DNA of 60,647 bases from assembly GCF_013362815.1 (NCBI RefSeq), contig NZ_JABFVK010000064.1, forward strand, positions 1-60,647, given 5' to 3'. Numbering within the stretch: position 1 is the stretch's first letter; every line of letters starts with the position of its first letter. Origin of the DNA: Hamadaea sp. GTDB taxonomy: Bacteria > Actinomycetota > Actinomycetes > Mycobacteriales > Micromonosporaceae. Positions 17,793 to 25,019 of the stretch are shown here, one piece after another. Made by a program: the position numbers and the translations under genes. The notes beneath the pieces were generated by a model. That model was not told where the DNA came from. It saw only the letters and a list, made by a program, of their open reading frames with translations, and searched no databases.

Positions 17793-18187
17793 AGATCTCG
17801 TTCGTAGGTGGCCCAAGCGATGTGCGACTCGTGCAGTGTCACCGCGATGCCGCTGAGACCGCGCGCCGTTTCGCCGAGCTGTCCGGAGTGGACGCCGTCG
17901 GCGAGCCGATCCGCGATGGCTCGGGCGAGCACCTCGGTGGTGGTGTTCAGTCCGGTGAACTCGGGCAGCTCGTCGAGATTGCGCAGGTGGTATGCCCCGA
18001 CGATCTGCTTGAGGGTGTCCGCCGCCAGCGCGATGTCGACGACGACGCCGTCACTGTCTACATCGGACCGCTTGAAGGTGGCGTCGACGACGAAGGTCGC
18101 GCCGTGCAGCCGCTGGGCCGGTCCGAAGGTCTCCCCCCGGAAGCTGTGCGCGATCATCATGTGGTCCCGGACCGTGACGCTGAACAT
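17789..18187 (-). CDS. 6-pyruvoyltetrahydropterin/6-carboxytetrahydropterin synthase-like protein, divergent active site
   Basis: A 132-aa T-fold protein with the PTPS/QueD strand order: [73 protein letters not shown]. The key residues differ from QueD: zinc ligands H14 and H28 are kept, the third is A30 (canonical LHGH is LHGA), and the protein contains no cysteine, so the catalytic Cys is missing. It therefore probably does not run the standard reaction. A strong AAGGAG site 6 nt upstream fixes the ATG at 18187. It sits directly after the dehydrogenase stop and overlaps the glycosyltransferase by 4 bp. Confidence 0.8.
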   Translation of the reverse strand: MFSVTVRDHMMIAHSFRGETFGPAQRLHGATFVVDATFKRSDVDSDGVVVDIALAADTLKQIVGAYHLRNLDELPEFTGLNTTTEVLARAIADRLADGVHSGQLGETARGLSGIAVTLHESHIAWATYERDL

Positions 18188-18188
18188 C

Positions 18189-19196
18189 TCACTCTCCTTC
18201 GTCGTCTGCAATGTCGTCGTCTGCAATGTGGTCGTAGGTGATCACGTGGCACATGGGCAGTTCGCCGTCGGCGATGCGGGGCATGACCTGGGGCAGTTCC
18301 TCGAACGGCGACTCACCGCCGAGCAGCGCGTCGAAGACCGGGTCCTTGAGCAGGTCGAGCGCGATGCGCAGGCGGTCGCCGTAGGTGCGGCTCTCCCGGC
18401 GCGCCGGGGCGACCCGGCCGACCTGACTGCTGCGGATGGTGATCCGTCCAGAGTGGAACACTCCGCCGAGCCCGAGGCTCACTTCGCGATCGCCGTACCA
18501 GCTCAGTTCGGTGATCGTGCCCTCGTCGCGAACCACCTCGAGCGCCGTACGCAGTCCCGCCTGCGTCGCGCTCGCATGGTAGACCAGGTCCCGGCCGGTA
18601 CGCGCCTGGCCCGGCGTCGCGAAGCGGACCCCCAACCGTGCCACGACGGGCCGCTTACCCTCGTCGACGTCGACGAGTTCCACGTCGACACCGGGGATCT
18701 TGGCGACGACGGCGGCGAGCCCGCAGCCGACCATGCCCGCGCCGATCACCGTGACCCGGTCGCCGACCAGCGGCGGGGTGTCCCACAGCGCGTTCACTGC
18801 CGTCTCGATCGTGCCCGCCAGCACCGCACGTTTCGGATCTACCTGCGGGGGAACCTCCACCACGGCACTCCTCGGCAGGACGTACCGAGTCTGGTGGGGA
18901 TGCAGGGCGAACACCGTTGCCCCGACGTCCGGGCCCGCCTCGATCACGCCCACGGTGAGGTAGCCGTACTTCACCGGCGCCGGGAAGTCGCCCGCCTGGA
19001 ACGGGGCGCGCATGCGGGCGTACTGGTCGGGGGGCACCTCGCCCCGGAAGACCAGGGTCTCCGTGCCCCGGCTGACGCCGGAGTAGAGCGTCCGGACTTC
19101 GACGTCGTCCCCGCCCCGAGGTGGGAGCGGTTCCTCGCGGATCTCCCCGACCCCGGGCGTACGCACCCAGAAAGCGCGTGCTGTGCCAGTCCCCAT
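18189..19196 (-). CDS. MDR-type zinc-binding alcohol dehydrogenase
   Basis: A 335-aa medium-chain dehydrogenase. The N-terminal barrel contains [19 protein letters not shown] and FPAPVKYGY. The NAD(P) domain carries [20 protein letters not shown] and ends its second strand [10 protein letters not shown]. It resembles the BchC-like branch of MDR enzymes and would oxidise or reduce a hydroxyl on the pathway product. The last codons include a 15-bp tandem duplication that encodes DDDIAD-type repeats (about 18199-18230). It is first in the dehydrogenase, PTPS-like, glycosyltransferase operon. Its ATG lies only 5 bp from the start of the divergent CDP-alcohol phosphatidyltransferase. Confidence 0.82.
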   Translation of the reverse strand: MGTGTARAFWVRTPGVGEIREEPLPPRGGDDVEVRTLYSGVSRGTETLVFRGEVPPDQYARMRAPFQAGDFPAPVKYGYLTVGVIEAGPDVGATVFALHPHQTRYVLPRSAVVEVPPQVDPKRAVLAGTIETAVNALWDTPPLVGDRVTVIGAGMVGCGLAAVVAKIPGVDVELVDVDEGKRPVVARLGVRFATPGQARTGRDLVYHASATQAGLRTALEVVRDEGTITELSWYGDREVSLGLGGVFHSGRITIRSSQVGRVAPARRESRTYGDRLRIALDLLKDPVFDALLGGESPFEELPQVMPRIADGELPMCHVITYDHIADDDIADDEGE

Positions 19197-19201
19197 AATT
19201 G

Positions 19202-19966
19202 ATGATTGTGCCGATGATGCGTACCGGACCGGTGACAGGGCTCGCCGTCCACGTCGGTCTGCTTGGCGGACTTTCCGCCACGGTCGGGCTGACCGTGCTC
19301 GGCTGGGCGCTCGGCGGCTCCTATGCCGTGGCGCTGGCGGGCCTGCTGACCTGGGGATTCGGCTCAGCCTCGCTGGGCCCGGCCGACCGGATCACGCTGG
19401 CGCGCTCGGCTCTCGTCGGCGGGGTGCTGGCGATGTCGGTCGCCGTCCCGGGCCCGGTGTGGGTGATCGTCTGGACGGCGACGCTCGCCCTGATCCTCGA
19501 CGCGATCGACGGCTGGGTCGCCCGGCGTACCGGGACGGACTCGCCGCTCGGCGCGCGGTTCGACATGGAGGTCGACGCCTTCCTCCTGCTCGTCTTGGCC
19601 GTCTACGTCGGCCGGTCGGTCGGCGGCTGGGTGATGCTCATCGGCCTCATGCGCTACCTGTACGCCGTCGCCGGGTGGCTTCTCCCCTGGCTGGGCGGCT
19701 CGGTGCCCTACCGATATTGGCGGAAGGTCGTGGCGGCCGTCCAAGGCATCGTCCTCGTCTGCGCCGTCTCGGGCCTGTTCCCGCGTTGGCTGGTCCTCAC
19801 CGCGTTGGGCCTGTCCCTGGCACTGCTCCTCGAATCGTTCGGGCGGGACGTCGTCTGGCTCGCCGCCCGCCGCTTCCCGGCACTGAGTCGGCTCGGGCCG
19901 CTCGCCTTCCCCGCCGAGCCGGCCCGCGCCTGGGACGGCCGCCCGCTGGTCCGCACCTCGACATGA
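19202..19966 (+). CDS. CDP-alcohol phosphatidyltransferase
   Basis: About 254 aa with roughly six membrane helices. The complete catalytic signature D100-x2-D103-G104-x2-A107-R108-x8-G117-x3-D121-x3-D125 is present in LDAIDGWVARRTGTDSPLG and the residues after it. It moves a phosphatidyl or other phospho-alcohol group from a CDP-alcohol to a hydroxyl acceptor in the membrane. Its acceptor could be inositol, glycerol phosphate or a pathway-specific polyol; ribityl compounds made by ribA plus the reductase are one guess. Starts at TTG 19199, ATG 19202, 19214 or 19217 are all possible and no ribosome site fits; a leaderless transcript is likely. Confidence 0.85.
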   Translation: MIVPMMRTGPVTGLAVHVGLLGGLSATVGLTVLGWALGGSYAVALAGLLTWGFGSASLGPADRITLARSALVGGVLAMSVAVPGPVWVIVWTATLALILDAIDGWVARRTGTDSPLGARFDMEVDAFLLLVLAVYVGRSVGGWVMLIGLMRYLYAVAGWLLPWLGGSVPYRYWRKVVAAVQGIVLVCAVSGLFPRWLVLTALGLSLALLLESFGRDVVWLAARRFPALSRLGPLAFPAEPARAWDGRPLVRTST

Positions 19967-19975
19967 GTCGGCTTG

Positions 19976-19981
19976 TACGCT
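19976..19981 (+). promoter_or_regulatory. Leaderless -10 element TACGCT for the NUDIX gene
   Basis: TACGCT ends 7 nt before ATG 19989 with no Shine-Dalgarno sequence between. Confidence 0.5.
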
Positions 19982-19988
19982 CCTCGGC

Positions 19989-20477
19989 ATGACCGACGGG
20001 GAGATCAAGATCAGGCGGTCCGCGCGCGTACTGCTGCTGGACGCGGACGACCGGGTGCTGTTGCTGAAGATCCATGATCCCTCGGCGGTACGCGGCCCCA
20101 ATCCGTTGCCGAGTGTCGACTTCTGGCTATTGGTCGGCGGCGGGCTGGAGCAGTCGGAGACCTACGAGGAGGCCGCTCGCCGGGAGGTCTTCGAGGAGAC
20201 CGGGATCAGCGACTTCACCCTCGGCCGGTGCATTCTTCGGCACGACAAGGTCGTCGAGAACCCGTACGGCGAACTGCAGCACGTCTACCAGCAGATCTTC
20301 GTCGGACGGGTGCCGTCGGGCGTACCGGTGAGCTTCGCAGGTCACGAGCCGCTGGAGGCTTCCACCACGATCGGGTACGCCTGGTTCACCCATGCGGAGA
20401 TGCTCGACCGCGAACGGCACGAGACGTTCGTTCCACTCGGCCTGAGCGGGCTGTTCGCCGAAGCCCTTCTACGCTGA
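19989..20477 (+). CDS. NUDIX hydrolase
   Basis: A 162-aa protein with a full Nudix box at about residues 50-72: GGLEQSETYEEAARREVFEE followed by TG, fitting GX5EX7REUXEEXGU. It would hydrolyse a nucleoside diphosphate linked to another group. The N-terminal strand RRSARVLLLDADDRVLLL is typical of general housekeeping Nudix proteins. It lies 22 bp after the phosphatidyltransferase gene, with its own TACGCT -10, so it may or may not share that transcript. Substrate cannot be read from the sequence. Confidence 0.9.
   Translation: MTDGEIKIRRSARVLLLDADDRVLLLKIHDPSAVRGPNPLPSVDFWLLVGGGLEQSETYEEAARREVFEETGISDFTLGRCILRHDKVVENPYGELQHVYQQIFVGRVPSGVPVSFAGHEPLEASTTIGYAWFTHAEMLDRERHETFVPLGLSGLFAEALLR
20470..20475 (+). 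promoter_or_regulatory. Leaderless -10 element TACGCT for the FkbM gene
   Basis: TACGCT overlaps the end of the NUDIX gene and ends 6 nt before ATG 20482. Confidence 0.45.
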
Positions 20478-20481
20478 CCGG

Positions 20482-21246
20482 ATGACGTCCTTCGCGCGTG
20501 CGTGGGGAATGGCCCGGTCGATCGCGATGTACCACGGGATCCCCGGACGGCAGCGCCGGATGCGGCGGTTCTACGGCCAGTTCCTCGGGCCGGGCGAGCT
20601 CGGCTTCGACATCGGCGCGCACGTCGGCAATCGCGTACGCGCATGGCGGGCGCTCGGCGCCCGAGTGGTGGCCGTCGAGCCGCAGCCCGACTTCGCCCGG
20701 CTCCTGCGCATCCTGTTCGGCCGATCGGACGCGGTCGTCCTGGTGCCGTCGGCGGTCGGCGCCGCCGCGGGGCGCACGACGATGGCGTTGTCCTCGGCGA
20801 CCCCGACGGTCTCCTCGATGTCGGACGAGTGGATCTCCTCCGTCACCCGGGATCACCGATTCTCCGGCATTCACTGGGACCGGACCGTCACCGTCGACGT
20901 CGTCACACTCGACCAACTCGTCTCGGCGTACGGCGTACCAGTGTTTGTGAAAATCGACGTCGAGGGATTCGAGCCGGAAGTGTTGCGCGGCCTGTCCCAC
21001 CCGGTACGCGCATTGTCGTTCGAGTACTTGCCACCCGCGCACGACGCCGCGCTCGCGTGCCTGGACCTCGTGGCGAAGCTGGGCGAGTACGAGTACAACT
21101 ACTCGCCGGTCGAGACCATGCGGCTGGCCTCGGACGTCTGGCTCGACGCGGCCGGACTCGTCGCGCTGTTGGAGCGATTCCGCCCGCTGGGCCGATCCGG
21201 CGACGTGTACGCCCGCCTCACCGCATCCGCGCGGTCTGCCCGCTGA
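20482..21246 (+). CDS. FkbM family SAM-dependent methyltransferase
   Basis: A 254-aa Rossmann methyltransferase. Motif I is GFDIGAHVGNRVRAWRALGA (about residues 40-60), motif II VVAVEPQPDFARLL, and the FkbM hallmark VFVKIDVEGFEPEVLRGL lies near residue 155. FkbM proteins O-methylate secondary metabolites or sugars. It lies 4 bp after the NUDIX gene. No pathway partner is obvious, although the CDP-alcohol phosphatidyltransferase and glycosyltransferase just upstream are possible ones. Confidence 0.88.
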   Translation: MTSFARAWGMARSIAMYHGIPGRQRRMRRFYGQFLGPGELGFDIGAHVGNRVRAWRALGARVVAVEPQPDFARLLRILFGRSDAVVLVPSAVGAAAGRTTMALSSATPTVSSMSDEWISSVTRDHRFSGIHWDRTVTVDVVTLDQLVSAYGVPVFVKIDVEGFEPEVLRGLSHPVRALSFEYLPPAHDAALACLDLVAKLGEYEYNYSPVETMRLASDVWLDAAGLVALLERFRPLGRSGDVYARLTASARSAR

Positions 21247-21327
21247 CGCGGGCGGCCCGAGGGCGCTCCGCCGGGTGGTACGCCACGCACCTGATCTTGG
21301 TCAGGTGACGTCGATGACGTACCACCC

Positions 21328-21412
21328 GCGCGAGAAGACCGCGCGAGAAGACCGCGCGAGAAGACCGCGCGAGAAGACCGCGCGAGAAGACCGCGCGAGA
21401 AGACCGCGCGAG
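21328..21412 (+). repeat. 13-bp perfect tandem repeat, 6.5 copies
   Basis: Six identical head-to-tail copies of GCGCGAGAAGACC (21328-21405) and a seventh partial copy lie between the FkbM and DinB genes. The unit length is not a multiple of three and no gene covers it. It ends at a hairpin upstream of the DinB gene. Such perfect arrays usually vary in copy number between strains. Confidence 0.95.
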
Positions 21413-21436
21413 TTCCCGACACAGGATGTCGGGAAC
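21412..21436 (+). promoter_or_regulatory. Inverted repeat GTTCCCGAC-N7-GTCGGGAAC before DinB gene
   Basis: A perfect 9-bp dyad with a 7-nt centre ends 19 nt before the DinB start. It could be an operator or the terminator of the FkbM transcript; its nearness to the start favours a regulatory site. Confidence 0.45.
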
Positions 21437-21455
21437 ACCGGGCAGACTGACGGTC

Positions 21456-21929
21456 ATGCCTGACCGATCGCAGATCCTGGAACTGCTCCGTACGAATCCG
21501 GAGCGCATCGCCGACCTGACAGCAGGTCTCACCGCGGCTCAGTTGCAGAAGCGACCCGAGCCGGACGAGTGGTCGGTCGCCGAGGTACTGGCCCACCTGC
21601 GGTCGTGCGCCACCCTGTGGGGCGAGTACATGGCGGCGATCATCGCCCGGGACGAGACCACGTTCCGCGTGGTCAACCCGGCCGCCTGGATCGAGCAGAC
21701 CGACTACATGACGCAGAAGTTCGCACCGGCCTGGCAGGCGTACGCCCGACAACGGGCCGGCCTGCTGACGACGCTCGCCGGGCTGTCGGAGGCGGAGTGG
21801 GCGCACACCGCCACCATCACCGGAGCGGGCGCACCCATGCGCAAGAACGTCCTGTATTACGCCACGCGCCTGGCCACCCACGAACGCGGGCACCTGCGCC
21901 AACTCCGGAAGACCATCGAGAAGCTCTAG
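21456..21929 (+). CDS. DinB family protein
   Basis: A 157-aa four-helix-bundle protein. Family features are the N-terminal LRTNPERIADLTAGLT and the sentence-like RPEPDEWSVAEVLAHLRS, with metal-binding histidines in AHLRS and in the C-terminal ATHERGHLRQL. DinB/YfiT-like proteins are metal-dependent thiol transferases or of unknown function. The hexamer CAGACT ends 7 nt before the ATG, again a leaderless-type arrangement. It converges with the glutaredoxin gene at an 11-bp gap. Confidence 0.85.
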   Translation: MPDRSQILELLRTNPERIADLTAGLTAAQLQKRPEPDEWSVAEVLAHLRSCATLWGEYMAAIIARDETTFRVVNPAAWIEQTDYMTQKFAPAWQAYARQRAGLLTTLAGLSEAEWAHTATITGAGAPMRKNVLYYATRLATHERGHLRQLRKTIEKL

Positions 21930-21940
21930 GAACGGAAGCT

Positions 21941-22192
21941 TCAGGGCCAGGCGAGGCCGAGCGCCTCGGCGAGTTCCTTGTCGGCCGGTTCGACGAGGTG
22001 ACGGCCGTCGGGCAGGGCGACGACGGGGATCGACATGCGCCCGTCCTGCACCCGCTGGACGTAGTCCCGGGCGTTGTCGTCGGCGTCGGTGTCGATCCAG
22101 GCGTACTCGACGCCGTTGCGATCCAGGAACCGCTTCGTGCGTACGCAGTCGCCACACCAGGTCGCCCCGTACACCGTGAGGGTGTCAGTCAT
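21941..22192 (-). CDS. Glutaredoxin / mycoredoxin-like protein
   Basis: An 83-aa thioredoxin-fold protein with the redox centre WCGDC at about residues 11-15, the cis-proline in SIPVV and the C-terminal helix ADKELAEALGLAWP. In mycothiol-using actinobacteria such proteins reduce mycothiol mixed disulfides. The ATG at 22192 is the natural start (MTDTLTVYGATWCGDC); much longer in-frame extensions are antisense artefacts. The gene is divergent from the SGNH hydrolase with 60 bp between starts. Confidence 0.88.
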   Translation of the reverse strand: MTDTLTVYGATWCGDCVRTKRFLDRNGVEYAWIDTDADDNARDYVQRVQDGRMSIPVVALPDGRHLVEPADKELAEALGLAWP

Positions 22193-22239
22193 GCCTCGAT
22201 CAAGTCCGGCCGTGCGCTCGCTATTCCCGGCAGATGATC

Positions 22240-22245
22240 TAGGCT
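22240..22245 (+). promoter_or_regulatory. Leaderless -10 element TAGGCT for the SGNH hydrolase
   Basis: TAGGCT ends 7 nt before ATG 22253. Confidence 0.5.
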
Positions 22246-22252
22246 CGCCCGC

Positions 22253-22864
22253 ATGGCAGTCGAGCTTCCGCGCGGCGGCACCGTCGTGCTCATCGGCGAC
22301 AGCATCACCGACGCCGGTCGCGTCCGGACCGATCCCGCCTCGCTCGGGTGCGGCTACGCGTACCTGGTCGCAGCCTTGTTCGCCGCCCGGAATCCAGGCC
22401 ATCGCGCACGGTTCGTCAATCGCGGGATCAACGGCAATCGGGTCACCGACCTGGCCGCCCGCTGGGCCGACGACTGCCTCGCACACCAACCGGACGTCGT
22501 CTCGGTCATGGTCGGCATCAACGACTGCGCGCGGGCCTTCGCAGGCGGCGAGGCGATGCCGGCCGAGACGTTCGCGGCGCACTATCGGTCCATTCTGGAC
22601 CAGGCCGCGACCCGCGGCGCCCGGCTCGTGCTCCTCGAGCCCTTCGTCCTGCCGGTCAACCAGCTCCGCGCTTCCTATCGGCCCGATCTCGATCTCAAAA
22701 TCCAAGTGGTACGCACACTGGCGGCCGAATTCGGGGCGGCCCTGATCGGCACCGACGCCCTGTTCGCCGAAGCCGCCGCGGCGAGCTCCGCCGACGAGTG
22801 GACCACCGACGGGGTGCATCCGACGCCGGCCGGGCACGCGGGCTGCTGGCCCAAGCCTGGCTGA
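22253..22864 (+). CDS. SGNH/GDSL hydrolase, probable C-terminal frameshift
   Basis: A 203-aa cytoplasmic esterase of the SGNH fold: block I GDSITDAGR (Ser nucleophile), block II glycine in NRGINGN, block III GINDC (Asn), block V DGVHPT (Asp and His). The normal ending of the family would be a helix such as LLAQAWL. Here the frame turns to AGCWPKPG and stops at 22864, while the +1 frame directly after GHA (about 22838-22843) reads GLLAQAWLTAVRPA and stops at 22884. One base is therefore probably missing in a G run, either a real mutation or an assembly error. The catalytic residues are intact. The substrate is likely an acyl or acetyl ester. Confidence 0.82.
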   Translation: MAVELPRGGTVVLIGDSITDAGRVRTDPASLGCGYAYLVAALFAARNPGHRARFVNRGINGNRVTDLAARWADDCLAHQPDVVSVMVGINDCARAFAGGEAMPAETFAAHYRSILDQAATRGARLVLLEPFVLPVNQLRASYRPDLDLKIQVVRTLAAEFGAALIGTDALFAEAAAASSADEWTTDGVHPTPAGHAGCWPKPG

Positions 22865-22896
22865 CGGCCGTACGCCCCGCCTGACCCCCCGGCCGG

Positions 22897-23289
22897 TCAG
22901 CGGGCGAGCACTTCGGAGGCGGCGGAGACGGCGTACGTGGCGAGCCAGAACAGCGTCACGAGCAGGCCGAGCGCGGCCGGGGCGAGCGCCCGGGCGAAGC
23001 CCCGGCGGCGAGCCCGCCACCCGCAGACGATCGCCAGTACGCCGGGCGCCATGGCCATGCCGAGCAGGGCGAACCGGACGAGCAGATCCCGGCCGGGGTG
23101 CGGCGTCAGGTGGTAGTCGGGGATCCACGTCCGCAGGCCCCACCCGGTCGCCCAGGCCCCGGCGATCGCCACGACGGCGGCCAGCGCGCCGATCCACGCG
23201 TACGCCGACATCGGGTCCTCACCGGTGTCGGCTTCGCCTTCGGACGGGTCTGCTGTCGTACTCGCCGAAGATTCCACCGGCAGTTCCAT
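22897..23289 (-). CDS. Small membrane protein
   Basis: A 130-aa protein. An acidic Ser/Thr-rich N-terminus (about 25 residues) is followed by three hydrophobic segments: YAWIGALAAVVAIAGAWATG, LLVRFALLGMAMAPGVLAIV, and ALGLLVTLFWLATYAV. Basic RARRRG lies between helices 2 and 3. No family is recognised. The ATG at 23289 is preceded by GGAAGG at a suitable distance. It stands alone between the convergent SGNH gene and the O-methyltransferase transcript. Confidence 0.6.
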   Translation of the reverse strand: MELPVESSASTTADPSEGEADTGEDPMSAYAWIGALAAVVAIAGAWATGWGLRTWIPDYHLTPHPGRDLLVRFALLGMAMAPGVLAIVCGWRARRRGFARALAPAALGLLVTLFWLATYAVSAASEVLAR

Positions 23290-23374
23290 GGGCGCACCTT
23301 CCCGCGTACCACATCTGCTGGAAGGAACGCCCGACGAACCGTGACGTAACGGCGCAGGTCAGGCAGCCGCTGTG

Positions 23375-24391
23375 TCAGGGTTTGCGGCCGAGGACGACCC
23401 CGTTGGCGCCGGGCGCGTCGAGCGGGATCACGCGTACGTCGGCGAATCCGGTGTCGCGGAGCCAGGTGGCGTACTCCACATCGGAGTAATTGTGGCCACC
23501 GGCCGTCTCGACGATCATGTTCATCCCCATCAGCGCCGCCTCCGCCGGTCCGGTCCGCTCGGCGTTGAGCAGCAGCTCCGAGATGATGAGCACGCCGTCG
23601 GCCGGCAAAGCGGCGTAGCACTTCGCCAGGAGTTCGCGGTTGGTCGTCTCGTCCCAGTCGTGCAGGATCATGCTCAGCAGCAGCACGTCGAAACCGTCCG
23701 GCAGCGCCGGGTCCGCGCGAAAGTCGCCCGGCACCGTGTCGATGCGATCAATCAGCCCGGCCGCCGCGATCTTCCCGGCCGCGATCTCGCATACGTGCGG
23801 CAGGTCCAGCACTGCGGCTTTGAGGTGGCTGAAGGTCCGGCACAACTCGATCGGGTACGCCCCACCGCCGCCACCCACGTCGAGTAGCCGCGAATGCGGA
23901 CCGAAGTCGTACGCCGAGGCCAGCGAGCGAGCGGTGAAGCTGGAGGTCGAGTACATCGCCTCCCAGAATTCGGCGAGCATCTCGGGGTCGCCGGTCTCGA
24001 AGGCCGATCGATCGGCGTCGGGATCCCAGGTGAGCGGCCGGTCGGTTCGCAGCGCGTCCCCCACGCGGTGCCAGGGCAGGTAGGTCTTGACGTCGCAGTA
24101 GCGGACCTGACCGCCGAAGTAGTAGGGCCGGCCGACGACGAGGAACTCCTCGGCGACGGCCGAGTTCCGGTAACCGTCGCCCGCGCGGTCGAGCAGGCCG
24201 AGCGACGCGCACGCCGCCAGCAGCATGTCGGCGGGCCGGTCGGCCAGGCCGAACTCGTCGCGGAGATCGGCGACGGTGACGACGCGGCCGCCGGCGATCC
24301 GGGTGAACAGGCCCAGCTCGACCGCGACCGCCAGGGTCTTGAAGCTCCAGAAGCCGGTCACGAGCCGCATCAGCGGGGTGGGAGAGATCAT
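23375..24391 (-). CDS. SAM-dependent O-methyltransferase (plant/actinobacterial type 2)
   Basis: A 338-aa class I methyltransferase with an N-terminal winged-helix dimerisation domain (LAVAVELGLFTRIAGG, ADLRDEFGLADRPADMLL) and a C-terminal catalytic domain. Motif I is LLDVGGGGGAYPIEL, the second strand ends AAVLDLP, and the catalytic His lies in MILHDWDE. This type methylates hydroxyls of aromatic or polyketide products, but no biosynthetic cluster adjoins it. GAGAAT lies 6 nt before the ATG on the minus strand, consistent with leaderless transcription. It is downstream of and same-strand as the TetR gene (10-bp gap). Confidence 0.88.
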   Translation of the reverse strand: MISPTPLMRLVTGFWSFKTLAVAVELGLFTRIAGGRVVTVADLRDEFGLADRPADMLLAACASLGLLDRAGDGYRNSAVAEEFLVVGRPYYFGGQVRYCDVKTYLPWHRVGDALRTDRPLTWDPDADRSAFETGDPEMLAEFWEAMYSTSSFTARSLASAYDFGPHSRLLDVGGGGGAYPIELCRTFSHLKAAVLDLPHVCEIAAGKIAAAGLIDRIDTVPGDFRADPALPDGFDVLLLSMILHDWDETTNRELLAKCYAALPADGVLIISELLLNAERTGPAEAALMGMNMIVETAGGHNYSDVEYATWLRDTGFADVRVIPLDAPGANGVVLGRKP

Positions 24392-24401
24392 CCGGACATT
24401 C

Positions 24402-24956
24402 TCATGTCGACGGTCGGAGCCCGTCCAGCAGCACGGTGAGGAAGACGTCGATGCGCTCCGGTCCGGATCCGGATCGGGCGACGGCGTACGCGGACTCCCC
24501 GATGATCGTCGTCAGCACGTCGATCGGCAGATCACCACGTACCTGGCCGGCCCGGCGACCGGCGTCGATCATGATCTCGACCGCCGTGACGAGCTCCGCC
24601 CGAAGCGCCGTCGTCTCCGGCGCCGCCAGCCCCCGCAGGTTGTCGCCCGCAGCGTGGTGAGCGGCTTGGAAGGCCATCAACTCGCCGAGGAACGTGCGCA
24701 GCGCGCGAACCGGTTCGTTTGACGCGGCGAGTTCCCGCCCCCGCGCCACCACCGGACGCAGCAAGCCCGCGACGGCCGCGTCGAGCAGTGCGTCCTTGCC
24801 ACCGAACGCACGCACGACGGTGCCCGCGCCCAGCCCCGCCTTTCGCGCGATGACCTCGACGGTGAGGGCCGTGTCGGGCTCGGCGAGCAGCGCAGTGGCG
24901 GCGTCGAGGGCGAGCTGGCGGTTGCGGACGGCGTCGGCGCGGCTGGGTGTTGACAT
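24402..24956 (-). CDS. TetR family repressor
   Basis: A 184-aa protein. Residues 8-55 (RNRQLALDAATALLAEPD, ALTVEVIARKAGLGAGTVVR, FGGKDALLDAAV) form the TetR helix-turn-helix. The C-terminal ligand domain is unremarkable. The ATG at 24956 overlaps the -35 hexamer of the divergent monooxygenase promoter, so the repressor very likely controls that gene and itself. TTCCAA-type repeats flank the promoter. The product may also be co-transcribed with the O-methyltransferase downstream. Confidence 0.85.
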   Translation of the reverse strand: MSTPSRADAVRNRQLALDAATALLAEPDTALTVEVIARKAGLGAGTVVRAFGGKDALLDAAVAGLLRPVVARGRELAASNEPVRALRTFLGELMAFQAAHHAAGDNLRGLAAPETTALRAELVTAVEIMIDAGRRAGQVRGDLPIDVLTTIIGESAYAVARSGSGPERIDVFLTVLLDGLRPST

Positions 24957-24987
24957 TTGGAACGTCCCTTCCACATAATCTGGAACG
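24950..24987 (+). promoter_or_regulatory. Sigma70-type promoter with TetR operator repeats
   Basis: TTGACA (24950-24955), an 18-nt spacer and CATAAT (24974-24979) form a near-consensus promoter for the monooxygenase. TGGAACG occurs as a direct repeat at 24958-24964 and 24981-24987, bracketing the -10, a likely repressor site. The -35 overlaps the TetR start codon. Confidence 0.6.
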
Positions 24988-25019
24988 AGCATTTCAGTTA
25001 TCGTACGCGAGGAGGAGCC

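Noticed and set aside
18199-18230. 15-bp tandem duplication at the dehydrogenase C-terminus as a functional repeat
   Set aside because: Only two copies and at the very end of the protein; most likely neutral slippage.
21328-21412. 13-bp repeat array as a CRISPR
   Set aside because: No spacers between the units and no cas genes.
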